From Sphaerulina vaccinii (Eukaryota > Ascomycota > Dothideomycetes > Mycosphaerellales > Mycosphaerellaceae): DNA of 64,000 nt. A program made the translations under genes and the position numbers. The notes below the pieces were generated by a model. It had not been told where the DNA came from. It ran no database searches and saw only the letters and a program-made list of their open reading frames with translations. Below, piece by piece: positions 11,082-20,637 of the stretch (position 1 is its first letter; the number at the start of each line of letters is the position of its first letter). Location of the stretch: contig JAKUDP010000004.1 of the NCBI GenBank assembly GCA_022570795.1, positions 806,001-870,000 on the forward strand, in the 5' to 3' direction.

Positions 11082-12192
11082 CTACTTCGTATCCGGTTGC
11101 CGACTGGGATATTCGCTCGCTAGTCCATATGGCGAAGATCGCGCTTCCATAGCGCTAGCCGCCTGATGAAGTTGGCTGATTCCGTCGTGCCGTCCATCCT
11201 GATCCTCATGGGCGACCACAGGCGCAGGAGGTGGTGCTCGTTGCTCGTCTCGTGGCTGTTGTTCGTATGATGATTCTGCTCGATATTGCTGCGACGGCGT
11301 ACTGGACAAGTTGGCATGTGCTGGTGCAGCAGGGAACTCGGCCTGATTCTCCAGAAGCTTCGACTGCAGACTGAGGATGTACTCGCGAAGCTGGTAGTTC
11401 TCGTTCTGTAGGGCCTTGAAGTTGTGCTCCATCGTCTGGAAGTCCTTGACCTGCTCTTCCAGTTTCTTGATGTAGCCTTCTTTGCGTTGCCGGAATGCGC
11501 GCTGTAAGATTGGTTAGTATTTATTGCATGTCATCGGCGTCTAATCCTGATCAATGTGGAGAGGGCGCCGATTCTCCACATCAATTAGAGTCAGGCCTGC
11601 CTTGCGCAAACCTGAGACATCATTCTTCAGCAAGAGAGTGTTCGTACCTGTGCCGCTCTGTTCTGCGCTGCTCGCTTACTTGTAGACAACTCGCGCTTGC
11701 CTTTCCCGTCTACGCCATCCATCTGTGCATCTCCACTCATAGAGTACTGCAGCTGTCCACCTTGGACATTTGGATCAATCTGGGGATCGTGAGGGCTGCC
11801 ACTGTGGTCGGACTGCGGATATGGGTTGCTCGGGCCCTGAGCGGGCGCAGGTGCGGCTGGGTATGGTGAAGGAGCACTGTTGTTACCAGTCTCAGCGAGA
11901 AGCTGTTCGCGTAGGTCTGGTTGTAGTCAGCATCGTATATAGGTGCGGCCGCAGCTAGCACCAAGACTAGGATTAGTAGACGTACTCATCTCCGGCGACA
12001 TTTCCTGTAACCAAGCCTTCTGTCAGCACTGTGATCACCTATTCGAGGCACGCTTGTAGCTGCGACGCTTACCTGAGCACGCTGCATGACAGCTTCTCTC
12101 TTCCTTCCGTCCGCTCGTGCGCGGTGTTGTGCTTGATTATGGTCCGTCTCTTGCGTCTCGCGACCAGGACTTGCGTTCTTATCAGCTCGCAC
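11082..12192 (-). CDS. kapC: bZIP transcription factor, KapC-like (AP-1/Yap type)
   Basis: Exons as read: 12073-12192 (upper limit unresolved), 11986-12004, 11648-11916 and 11082-11501. The introns are 12005-12072 (GTAAGC...TTACAG), 11917-11985 (GTACGT...ACCAG) and 11502-11647 (GTACGA...TTACAG). All close in frame. The basic region KRELSTSKRAAQNRAAQ is split by the 146-bp intron and continues RAFRQRKEGYIKKLEE into a leucine zipper (FKALQNENYQLREYILSL). NxxAAQRAFR is the Yap/AP-1 DNA-contact signature, and the KRAAQNRAAQRAFRQRK to LREYILSLQSKLLE context matches fungal KapC. KapC-type factors are implicated in stress and secondary-metabolism control. The N-terminus is not settled: the frame stays open above 12192 through a GTG, and a further intron with a CTGAC branch appears near 12260-12360. 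Confidence 0.82.
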
Positions 12193-13756
12193 CTCTTCGC
12201 GTAGCTGTAGTGTTTGGATGTGGTATCGTCGCTGGTGGACGCTGCGATGGTCGCTTCTGTCTGGTCGCAGTCAGTAGGCGATCACGACCGGCGCCCTCAA
12301 GTCTGGCGTTGCGCGCCATGGCTGTCGAAATTGGCATCGTCTTGAGGAACAGCACTCACAGTCGCAAGTCGAGGAGATGGACTTGATGGAAATGGCTTTG
12401 TCAGAATGTAGTCAGCGTCGAGCGTGGCGGCGACGACAGCATTTATGCAAGACAGCGCACAGGCCCCCTTCGAATCCGGATCTCGGGTGCGTTCGAATCC
12501 TCTTCCTTAGCCAACCACCGACATTTCACGCTCGTCGTTCAACTGTGCCTCACTACTTACTACTCATCACACCGGCTTACTGGTGAGGAATATCGCCAGA
12601 TGAGTAATAACAAGGCGCCTCCTGCTGGTTACGTATAGGGCATATCCGGTCGCGCCGATCGCGAGAGTAGTAAATGATGCTTGACAAGATGACAAATCTG
12701 GCGATAGGATCTCAACCAACAGCAAGGCGAATCCGTTCTCTTCATGCTCAAGCTCCAATGCCGAAGACTGCGATACGACTGGAAAGAGGGCCTGCTGCCC
12801 ATTTCATACACAGCCATCGACTTTCGACTTTCATCGACGATAGCCGCAAGAACAAGGCATGGCATACTACAGCGTTCCTGCACACTGGAGCCCGACACTA
12901 ATCTCGAATCTCGAGCGGTCACTCAACCGAACCGATCGTATCTGGCCTCAAACCTGACTTTGGGATTTCGACTCCGATGCTAGAAGATGCTGTTGTGCTT
13001 CTACATCCTACAAGACTGGGCGTTGTCCGTTCCTGCCACACATGTGTGTGCTGAGTACACTCGCCTTGTCAGGTGGGTATTTTGCTCCACCACGCCTCGA
13101 GAAGCTCTCTCAGCAGGTCTGAAGAACGCGTACCAGTCTCGATGAACGAGGGCACAGTTGTATGCGGTCAGCAGCTCGTATGAGAACGCTGAGCGTTCCC
13201 ATACGCCGCCTTGTAAGGGTACACGAGTGAAAAGTGTGAATATCTCTTCACCAGGCGGAGTACAATGACGATAGCTCGCCGCTTCGGAGCAAGAACTGTG
13301 CCCTTAGATGTTGAGATGAAGCAATTTCGCTAGTGCGAGGGCACACTGGAGAAGTGAAGCGAGGAAACTATACTTATGTGCTTTGTAGGTCTCTCGAGTT
13401 GCGGTGACGACGATATTTCCCTACCATTTGCAGGTACTGTGGTGAGACAACGAACCTGAGCGACGATGGAGCTCTTATTGTCACGACGTGAATCCATTAT
13501 TCATCCGGAGCTATTGCTGGGTTAACAACTTAACACTATTCACTGACGGTCGCTGACAACGTAGACGCATCAACCAAAGAGCTCAGCTACGGAACATCTT
13601 CCACCACAACAGCCCCAAAACTTTCATGAGCTTGATATTTCCCAACACTCGTGGAGTACAGCCAAATGGACGAAACCACTTGCACGACTACAGCATAACG
13701 TTCTCTACGTCCACTGGCACACCAAGCTGGTCAACGACCACCTACGACCCGTCAAC
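12193..13756. other. Intergenic/5' region between divergent genes, ~1.5 kb
   Basis: This should hold the kapC 5' UTR, probably its first exon (about 12260-12420) and its promoter, plus the promoter of the gene at 13757. Short open frames on both strands (for example 12629-12922) lack splice or domain support. No repeat was seen. Confidence 0.45.
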
Positions 13757-14329
13757 ATGGATCCATCTCCCATCGAGCGTGTGTCCGCTAAGTTGAACAA
13801 CATTGCCCTCGACGAAGCCCACGAGTTCAAGAAGCGTCACGACCAGGAGGTGGCACGAAACAAGAAGCGTCACGACCAGGAGGTAGCACGAAACAAGAAG
13901 CGTCTCGACCAGGAGGTGGCACGAAAGAAAGACAGCGAAGTGGACGTACCTATCAAGCACATTACCATCGACATTGGCTGCAGCCCCTACGCAGACCTCA
14001 CTGGCCTCGAGAATGTTCTCGTCGGCGCTCAGGTTAGACTTCGCGATCTCAACGTCGTGCCAAAGTTCGAGTCCGGAGCTCTGGCCAATTACGCCTGGGT
14101 CAAGAAGCAGGTTGAGCCACAGAGCGTCAAGATCAGCTTGACTGGCAAGTCCAAGGATGCCGTCATTGAGGCAATCAACGGCAAGGCAGATGAGGTGCTC
14201 GCTGCACTCGACAAGGAGAAGCTTACGCATTGTGCCGGTTCTGTGGAGATGAGCAAGGAGCGTGTGCTGAGCTTGATCGAGCGCCTCGACATCGCTCCTT
14301 ACTGGCTGTGGGACGAGGCGCAGGAGTGA
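13757..14329 (+). CDS. Hypothetical protein with a triplicated 11-residue repeat (190 aa)
   Basis: Single exon with ATG 13757 (MDPSPIERVSAKLNNIALDE). Residues ~25-57 are three head-to-tail copies of KKRHDQEVARN (third copy KKRLDQEVARK), encoded by three adjacent 33-bp units at 13829-13861, 13862-13894 and 13895-13927. The repeat forms a basic/acidic amphipathic helix, probably a coiled coil. The rest (about 65-190) looks globular, with alternating strands and helices (HITIDIGCSPYADLTGLENV, then VKISLTGKSKDAVIEAINGK) and ends PYWLWDEAQE. I do not recognise the fold. No signal peptide or membrane segment is seen. The mirror ORF on the other strand is a shadow. Confidence 0.65.
   Translation: MDPSPIERVSAKLNNIALDEAHEFKKRHDQEVARNKKRHDQEVARNKKRLDQEVARKKDSEVDVPIKHITIDIGCSPYADLTGLENVLVGAQVRLRDLNVVPKFESGALANYAWVKKQVEPQSVKISLTGKSKDAVIEAINGKADEVLAALDKEKLTHCAGSVEMSKERVLSLIERLDIAPYWLWDEAQE
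13829..13927 (+). repeat. 33-bp coding minisatellite, 3 copies
   Basis: Three nearly identical in-frame 33-bp units. Differences are GTGGCA/GTAGCA, CAC/CTC in copy 3 and the last codon. The low divergence suggests recent duplication, so copy number may vary between strains. Confidence 0.9.
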
Positions 14330-14844
14330 GCGATGATCGTTTCGTCTTGGGGCCATTCGAGGAACTGCCTGAGAGCCCGCGCCATCGAAGGTCCAGACGG
14401 AGTGCCTGGCTGCAGCGATAGGCATTGCAGAGAGCGGACGATGAGAGAATAGCTCTCGGGACTTATACTAACTCCCCGGCGTTGTGCTACTTCACCTTGC
14501 GGATGTTGCTCCATCTTTCAGCAGAGTCTAAGTCTAAGCTCCTTGAGCGTCGCAAAGGAAAGTTGGTGGAGCGAAAGTGCTCGCAGAGAGTGCAACAGAT
14601 CGAGTTCGAAAAGCTTTCTGACTGAGGAGAGCTCTCTCTTCACAAGAAGCGGAAAGCAGGCTTAAGATATGGGCTGCTTATAGGAGGGAACATAGCGAGC
14701 GAATAAATTGGACTATCATCGTCATTCACTTCCAGCTAGCTTCAAAATTTCGGGCCGAAGCTTACTGACCTCAAATCCATGCACTTCATCTTCCACTCTC
14801 TCTTTCACAACACACAATCCTAACATCCCATCATCATCATCATC
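14330..14844. other. Intergenic region, ~515 bp
   Basis: 3' region of the repeat-containing gene and promoter of the oligoribonuclease gene. An (ATC)n run lies just before the ATG at 14845. Nothing else was identified. Confidence 0.4.
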
Positions 14845-15432
14845 ATGCCCGAAACTCGCTCCAAGGAACCTCTAGTATGGATCGACTGCGAAATGACAGG
14901 TCTCGACCTTTCCAAACCCGACACAATAATGTCCCTAGCTTGCTTCATCACCGACTACGAACTCAACCTCCTCGACGAAACCGGCTACGAAGCAGTAATC
15001 CAGCACTCCCAATCACAACTCTCCGCAATGGGTGAGTGGTGTACTTCCCACCACGCTTCCTCAGGTCTCTCACAACAATGTCTCGACTCGACTACCACCG
15101 CCGAAACTGCTGCTGAAGAACTTCTCGCATACATACAAAAGTACTGTCCCGAACGGAGAAGAGCATTGTTGGCAGGGAATACTGTACACGCGGACAAGAT
15201 GTTCCTGGCTCAGGAACCTTGGACGAAAGTTATTAAGTGGTTGCATCACAGGATTTATGATGTGAGTGCTATTAAAGAGGCTGCGAGAAGGTTCGCGGAC
15301 GTGGATGTCTTGAAAAAGAGTCCGCAGAAGCGAGGGTTGCATATGGCCAAGGAGGACATTCTGGAGAGTATCAAGGAGGCTAGATGGCAGCGAGACGTGT
15401 TCTTCAAGTCGAAAGAGAAGAGTGGGACTTGA
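14845..15432 (+). CDS. REX2: Oligoribonuclease (DEDDh 3'-5' exonuclease, Rex2-like)
   Basis: 195 aa in one exon, the normal size for the family. Exo I: VWIDCEMTGLDL (Asp and Glu of DEDD). Exo II: LAGNTVHADKMFL (Asp). HRIYDVSAIKEAARRF and a late H-x4-D (HMAKED) form Exo III. In eukaryotes Rex2/REXO2 degrades 2-5-nt RNA leftovers and is mostly mitochondrial; bacterial Orn does the same. This copy starts MPETRSKEPLVWIDCEM with no long presequence, so import would need an upstream start or internal signal. Insert LSAMGEWCTSHHASSGL matches the family's substrate-loop region. The catalytic set is complete, so it is probably active. Confidence 0.93.
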   Translation: MPETRSKEPLVWIDCEMTGLDLSKPDTIMSLACFITDYELNLLDETGYEAVIQHSQSQLSAMGEWCTSHHASSGLSQQCLDSTTTAETAAEELLAYIQKYCPERRRALLAGNTVHADKMFLAQEPWTKVIKWLHHRIYDVSAIKEAARRFADVDVLKKSPQKRGLHMAKEDILESIKEARWQRDVFFKSKEKSGT

Positions 15433-16442
15433 CAATCATCTGCGGCAGTGGGACACCAGCAGCAGCATTATTGGAACGGGTATAGATGGATCAAGAGCAT
15501 GGTTGGGAAGAGGGAGTACTCGAATGTTGCAGACGGGTATCGTATGGTATGGCCACGACGAAGAGTTTGGATGAGCAGTACTTCCAGCTGCATGCCGTGT
15601 CTCGCGCGGATGATGAAGAGCACGCGATGGCCACGATGGCTCTGAGACGCAGAGAGGCAGAGTGCCGCAAGTGAATACGAGCATGCAAGAGACGAGACGA
15701 GACGATAGGTGCGCATAGTGCTTATACGACGTGGATAGTTGATTCGCTGTCAGCAGCTATCAGCTGTCATGGAGTGGCTCTTACATTTCACTCATCGCAT
15801 CAGGCAGACACAATGCTGCTGTATAAACTCCAGCCTCATTATGCACCTTCTCCTCACGCCATCATCAGGTCAACGGCGCGGCGGTAGTGGCATAAGTAGC
15901 GTGGCACCAATCAGAATCAGCAAGAAAACCACGAAAGTAGCGAGTCCCAGAAGGCGAATTGTCCGGCTCACGCCACAAGTATCAGCTGAGTGCCAAGCCA
16001 AGACGAGGAGGACTCCATAGCTTACAGAAGCTTACAGGTACCTAGATGAGCTTGCGGTCGCACTTTATCATGGCCACAGATCTGAATGATTTCGACGCCA
16101 CCAGACGGGCCAACACGATCGGACAGCCCGAATGGCTTCGGCAGCTGCATTTCGGATCACCTTTGCACATCCTTCGCCAGTCATCGAGCAGAACGACCAT
16201 TCTCGTCGTCCTTTCAGAACGCCTAGAAGCTCGAGAGGCGTATTTTGGCATGTTCCGGCCTCACGTTGGCGGCAGAACTGAACAGTTCCTCTGTCAAGCC
16301 CAGAAGAGGTAACCTTAATAGTTGCTCTCTGAACGCCATGATTTAAGAATCGTCTAATGCCCACCTTGAAGCGACCAATCTACAACCACTATCTATTCTC
16401 CGCAATTACTTTCCGCAGGATCCCTGCTATATACCCATCAAG
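15433..16442. other. Intergenic region, ~1.0 kb
   Basis: Several 60-100-codon open frames on both strands overlap each other, with no consistent splice signals or domains. No gene or repeat is supported. Confidence 0.45.
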
Positions 16443-17285
16443 ATGATTCCGGCCATTGTGACGAGCACACTCACGTCCATGCTCAAGGACGTGCTCAAGG
16501 ACTGGGGTCTGGAGGAAGTAGACGACTTGGCGAATAAGTTATTTAACGTACACCTAAAGACTGATGCGAAAGTCGGTGCAACCAATGAACAGCTCAAACA
16601 GATCACAGAAAGGTTGGGGGCGATCAAGACAAGCATCTCAAACCTCGGCACCACTATGAGTGAAGACTTCCTAGGAGTAAAGTCCGACCTTGTCGAGGCA
16701 GAGACTTCCACCATCAAGGGTTTATACGACGATTATACGGCAACACTGGAGTCGATAGGCACAGATGAGTGGAACAAAAGCCCGGAAGTCAACCGAAAGC
16801 ATCTCAATCATCTCAGTGAAGAGATTCAGGATAAAGTCCACCGCTCCTTAGACCTTATGAATAAGTACCTGGTCGGTCAAGATGATCAGAGCCTCTTCTA
16901 CAAAGCGATCAAGCTGAGCTGGACCACGCGTCCGGATCTCATTATACACTATCGCATGATGCGGACCATGTTTGTCGGCTATCTCGCCCATCAGGCAAAG
17001 GGCCTGTACTTGATGCAAGCTGTTCAGCAAGATCCTTTGTTTAGGCTGGCTAGCAACAAGTTGCTCGACGACGCTCGCAGGGCCGTCGCCTCTCAGGAAA
17101 GCAAGTTCACGGATTGGTTTGGCCGAAGATGTGAGACGCTCGCAAGGCGGCTTCTTCGGGAACCAAGTCGAAAGGATATACCCATCACTTTCATCACTAC
17201 CCTCAACCAAATGATCTTGAACTTCTCTGAGTTTCATCCATGTCCATTAAATCTGGCTGAACCTAGTGGCGACTACACGCAGTGA
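16443..17285 (+). CDS. Helical-domain protein, N-terminal part of a probable helical/B-lectin two-domain gene
   Basis: 280 aa from ATG 16443 to TGA 17283-17285. The first ~20 residues are moderately hydrophobic (MIPAIVTSTLTSMLKDVLKD). Residues 30-130 are amphipathic helices with heptad character (NEQLKQITERLGAIKTSISN), then a mostly helical region to 280 (HYRMMRTMFVGYLAHQAKGL). No enzyme motif is visible. The frame continues directly after the TGA and, seven codons on, opens the lectin frame at 17307, so this was probably one ~538-residue protein. Helical bundles fused to bulb-type lectins occur in membrane-acting proteins of microbes. That is only an analogy; no function is claimed. See the following entry and the finding on the stop codon. 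Confidence 0.6.
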   Translation: MIPAIVTSTLTSMLKDVLKDWGLEEVDDLANKLFNVHLKTDAKVGATNEQLKQITERLGAIKTSISNLGTTMSEDFLGVKSDLVEAETSTIKGLYDDYTATLESIGTDEWNKSPEVNRKHLNHLSEEIQDKVHRSLDLMNKYLVGQDDQSLFYKAIKLSWTTRPDLIIHYRMMRTMFVGYLAHQAKGLYLMQAVQQDPLFRLASNKLLDDARRAVASQESKFTDWFGRRCETLARRLLREPSRKDIPITFITTLNQMILNFSEFHPCPLNLAEPSGDYTQ

Positions 17286-17306
17286 AGAATCGGATGCTGG
17301 CAAGAC

Positions 17307-18059
17307 TTGAATCAAGCAGAGTCGCAGAAAGACCATACTTTCAAGATTTATACTCAAACCTGGCTTGGTCCTCCTGGCGATAAGCAACTAGGCGCATGGC
17401 TAGGTCCGATACAGACATTGCCTGACGATAGAGCTGTGATGACTGGTAGAGATACGCACTGGAGACTGTGTCCAGCAAAATCGGAAAGTGTCCAACTACA
17501 GAGAGTCGATTCCCATGACGGCGATCGGACTCTGAATTGGAACGATCGAAACGTGGACGGAAAAGGGCATCCAAAGGGCTCATGCGGCCTTGCAACGAAT
17601 AGAGACCCAGACGACCAACGCCAGCTCTTCTCCATTTTTCCGACCGAAGACCTTGGTGTTGGAGACTCACTCATATACAGGTCAGACAGTAACGGGATAT
17701 ACGCTACTGGCACCCATAGACTCAAACCTGGCATCGCACTGGTTTCTGGCAACGCAAAGTGGCGATTCGAGATGATGCCAGATACCGGAAACTTACGAAT
17801 CGCCGAGCTACCTGATCTGAAGAACGTTGTATGGCAGTTCACAAACTCTACCAGTCCAGGAGAGGTCAAGTTCCAGACCAATGGCAATCTGGTGGCATAT
17901 CGACAGTCGAACGACGAAGGCGCTGGATCTTTCTGGGAGTCAGGCACTAGAATGAGCTTGGCGGAAGATGGCTGGGTCATGCTCAGTGATGATGGCCATC
18001 TTCAGATTCTCAAGAAGGACTCGGAGGGTCGTGGTTCTGTCATCTTCAGGGTACCATAG
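17307..18059 (+). CDS. Bulb-type (B-)lectin domain protein, C-terminal part of the same probable gene
   Basis: 250 codons in the same frame as 16443-17285, with the only stop between them at 17283. Two halves are visible. About 10-120 is a Trp-rich beta region (TWLGPPGDKQLGAWLGPIQT). About 125-250 has the B-lectin pattern of repeated hydrophobic strands ending in asparagine/aspartate turns: SDSNGIYATGTH, then KFQTNGNLVAYRQSN, then LSDDGHLQILKKD. The NGNLVxY segment resembles the QxDxNxVxY mannose site of plant bulb lectins, but the Q-D-N-Y set is incomplete, so sugar binding is uncertain. As a stand-alone gene it would have to start at ATG 17307. A 54-nt GTGGCG...GCAG intron (17266-17319) could also bypass the stop, but its donor is weak. 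Confidence 0.55.
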   Translation: MNQAESQKDHTFKIYTQTWLGPPGDKQLGAWLGPIQTLPDDRAVMTGRDTHWRLCPAKSESVQLQRVDSHDGDRTLNWNDRNVDGKGHPKGSCGLATNRDPDDQRQLFSIFPTEDLGVGDSLIYRSDSNGIYATGTHRLKPGIALVSGNAKWRFEMMPDTGNLRIAELPDLKNVVWQFTNSTSPGEVKFQTNGNLVAYRQSNDEGAGSFWESGTRMSLAEDGWVMLSDDGHLQILKKDSEGRGSVIFRVP

Positions 18060-18325
18060 ACAGTCACTCACAAGTTCTTGGCACTTCTCTCCCTATAACG
18101 ATATATAGCGTCATATCGTTATAGAGAGAGAAACACGTGTATCGCGTACGTGGCGCGTCCACGGGTATCAGAGTTTGTAAACAACGCGACATCACGATCA
18201 TCGCAGGGTATCACGTCACACAAATCTTAATCTCATATCATCTTTGCGACCTCTCTTCTCCATCTATCTATTCGTCGCTCACCACATATCAGAAACATCA
18301 AAAGCGAAGCAGCACAACCAGCAAC
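18060..18325. other. 3' region of the lectin locus and promoter of the next gene; 20-bp-arm hairpin
   Basis: Contains an inverted repeat with arms 18085-18104 and 18113-18132 (19 of 20 pairs, 8-nt loop) starting 26 bp after the lectin stop. The core is CTATAACGATAT / ATATCGTTATAG. The rest is promoter-like for the gene at 18326. Confidence 0.85.
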
Positions 18326-19505
18326 ATGCCTGCCGATATCAAGACCAAGTTCGACAAGCAGGCCTTCGAAGGCCCATACGAATACGTTTGTCTCGATAAG
18401 CCGAAGGATGCTGATGAGGATTCCGACGAGGATGAGTTTGACTCTGAGGATGAACCTGAGGACGAGGAAGAGAAGATTGATCAAGGTATCAAATAAGCAT
18501 AGCACGACTGACATGTCTTCTCACTGACCCTCCAACCTAGAGCCCAAAGCAAAACGTCAGAAGACCAAGGAATCAGCAGATGATGAGGATGAGGATCCTT
18601 CAGACCCCAAAGACATCCATGGAAAGCCAGCAGCAGATCACCCAACCTGGAAATGGGTTCTTATGAAGGAGAGTTTGGATCTGCTGAATGAGAACTGCCG
18701 TGAAGCCGTACAGCGCAATCCTGACTTCTTCGACCTTCATGTCTATACCGATTACTGTAATTATGCAGTTCTCGATCTTGTTGACAATTTGGTAAGACCT
18801 CACTCACTCCTCACTCTAGACTTCTGTTACTTACTTACACCCTTCTTCTCACAGTGCAAAGCCGCTCAAAAGCCACTCAAAGACAACGACTTACACAAGC
18901 TGTGGGCAGTCGTCTCCGCACTCGGACATTTTCTCAACCACCGCGTTCATGATAATGCTTGGTGGGGAGCTGACGATGGGGAGCGATGTCAAAAATTGAA
19001 TCATCTCATTGGACGTGCAATCTTGTCTACGTTGGATGCTGTGCAACGCGTGGGCGAATTGAAGAAGGATTCCAAGTTCAAAGATCTCGGTCTGGTCATG
19101 GCGTTCTTTGCGGAATACTCGCTGAGCACGCCGGACTATGGTCTCGAGACGACTTTCGACAGCGACGATGAGGACGAGGAAGCCATAGACTGGCATGAGA
19201 CCATCGTGGCATATGCCAAGAAAGCCGGAGTCGACCTCAAGGATGCAGGTGTTTCCGGCACAATCATTCGAGAAGGTACGGAGGTAGAAGCGTTTGAGGG
19301 AGAGGACACTGATTGGGGCTTTGCAAGTGCAATGAGCACCTACTGGAGAGACTGCCATACCAATGCACCTGTCATGGGTGGGAGACACTTCAACATCCTA
19401 AAGTGGTCACGAGCAGAGCGAAAACAGTACTCCTTCGATAACGAAGATCCGCTGAAGGACATCCCGGCGGATGTGATCAAGGAAGGAAACTTGATGCCGG
19501 CGTAA
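18326..19505 (+). CDS. Hypothetical acidic protein, three exons (353 aa)
   Basis: Exons 18326-18485, 18541-18791 and 18855-19505. Introns are 18486-18540 (GTATCA...CCTAG) and 18792-18854 (GTAAGA...CACAG). All phases close. The N-terminus (MPADIKTKFDKQAFEGPYEYV) leads into a strongly acidic Asp/Glu run and a basic NLS-like KAKRQKTK. A helical core follows from about 70 to 250 (WKWVLMKESLDLLNENC; HDNAWWGADDGERCQKLNHL), then a second acidic patch (DSDDEDEEAIDW). No enzyme motif or membrane segment is visible. The composition suggests a nuclear or chromatin-associated protein, which is inference only. The second intron is 63 nt, a multiple of three without stops, so retention would insert 21 residues. 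Confidence 0.75.
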
Positions 19506-20208
19506 TTGGCGAGAGTGGATGGTGGAAGCAGCTGTAACCTCAGTGGTATCGGTAATTACTGATTCGTATCGAACCTCGACGCCGTGGTGATTTGCTTTGG
19601 CCTAGAGACACACCCGGGCATTGCCATCACAAGTACTCTGGTGACAGAGAGTCTTACAGGTCTTGTCGACGATAGCTTTCCTGTGAGCATTACCATTGCT
19701 CACTCAATATAAGTGCTTGTGCGCCATCAAGTGTGATCCAGTACAATAAGGCGGATATGATTCAAGCATAATGATGAGTTGATATAGGCCAGGTTTTGAC
19801 CTTTTGTGTTGCAGCGATGAGTTTCCAGAGACTGGGAAGGTAATTGTTATATTGATGTTAGCAGACATCATCGTCTTGTTGTGTGGCTGGTGTGTTTCTA
19901 ACACTCGTCCTGGCTGTACACTGCACAGAGCCAAAATGGGTGAACATCAGCGAAATCGTACTTGGCTATGCAGCCATCAACAAGAGGACCTGTGAGCGGT
20001 CATGCTGACCACAGGCTCAGAGCCATCATATTCTGTGATCTAAAGCTTGCTACAAGCTGGTGGTATCGTACAATGCTCGCTTCTGTCGTTCTTTTCGAAT
20101 TTGGGCAGGTGCTCATATGCTCCTGCCTCAGTTGTGTTTCTGATCTCAACGTCAGCTCCCGCAAGGCTCGGCAAAACATCTCCTGCTTACCATCCCTCAT
20201 CATATACA
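19506..20208. other. Convergent intergenic region, ~700 bp
   Basis: Lies between the 3' ends of two converging genes. Overlapping small ORFs only; nothing recognisable. Confidence 0.45.
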
Positions 20209-20637
20209 TCAATGATTCTTCTCCTTGGACTGGAACGATCCCTCTGCTCTGTCCTTGACCTCCTTGTTGTGCGACTTCACCTCATCCGACTGTTCATGCT
20301 CCTTTGGTGGCGAGTGGCTCAGGATCTTGGGTTGTGCTGATCCACCACTGCTGCTGCTCTCGGATCCGCTTTCGACGCTCTTCTCGCTGGACTTGCTGCT
20401 ACCGCTGCTGCTGCCACCACTGCTCTTCTTGTCTCCTGTCGATGGCGGAGCAGGACCCGGGTGTTCCCTATCCTGGCTCTCCTTCTCCAAGTTCTTCTCG
20501 TTCTTCTGCGCGCCAGAGCCGTAGTCGCTTCCTGATGCTAGTCGAGGGAAGGTCGCAAATGAAGCTCTTGGTGTGCTGATCGAGCTAATCGATGCGCGTG
20601 CGGCAGGAGCGACGCGGGAGGTACGTAAGAGAAACAT
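20209..20637 (-). CDS. Small Ser/Gly-rich protein with mitochondrial-type presequence
   Basis: 142 aa, single exon, ATG 20637. The N-terminus MFLLRTSRVAPAARASISSI and on to RASFATFPRL is Arg/Ser/Ala-rich without acidic residues, as expected for a matrix-targeting signal. A low-complexity Ser/Gly/Lys region with SSSGGS tracts follows, then AQPKILSHSPPKEHEQSDEVKSHN, a Pro-Lys-Ile-Leu...His-Asn block that I recall as conserved in small ascomycete mitochondrial proteins of unknown role. There is no catalytic motif. Codon bias makes the opposite strand look open as well; the presequence and conserved block favour this strand. Confidence 0.7.
   Translation of the reverse strand: MFLLRTSRVAPAARASISSISTPRASFATFPRLASGSDYGSGAQKNEKNLEKESQDREHPGPAPPSTGDKKSSGGSSSGSSKSSEKSVESGSESSSSGGSAQPKILSHSPPKEHEQSDEVKSHNKEVKDRAEGSFQSKEKNH

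Noticed and set aside
12470..12510. GTTCGAATCC, a perfect tRNA B-box-like string
   Set aside because: The flanking 5 bp cannot form a T-stem, and no A box, anticodon stem or acceptor stem fits around it.
13742..14425. 227-codon antisense ORF opposite the 33-bp-repeat gene
   Set aside because: It is the mirror of a GC-biased coding frame, and its repeats (LLVVTLLVSCH) are the complement of the sense repeats. The sense frame has a better start and composition.
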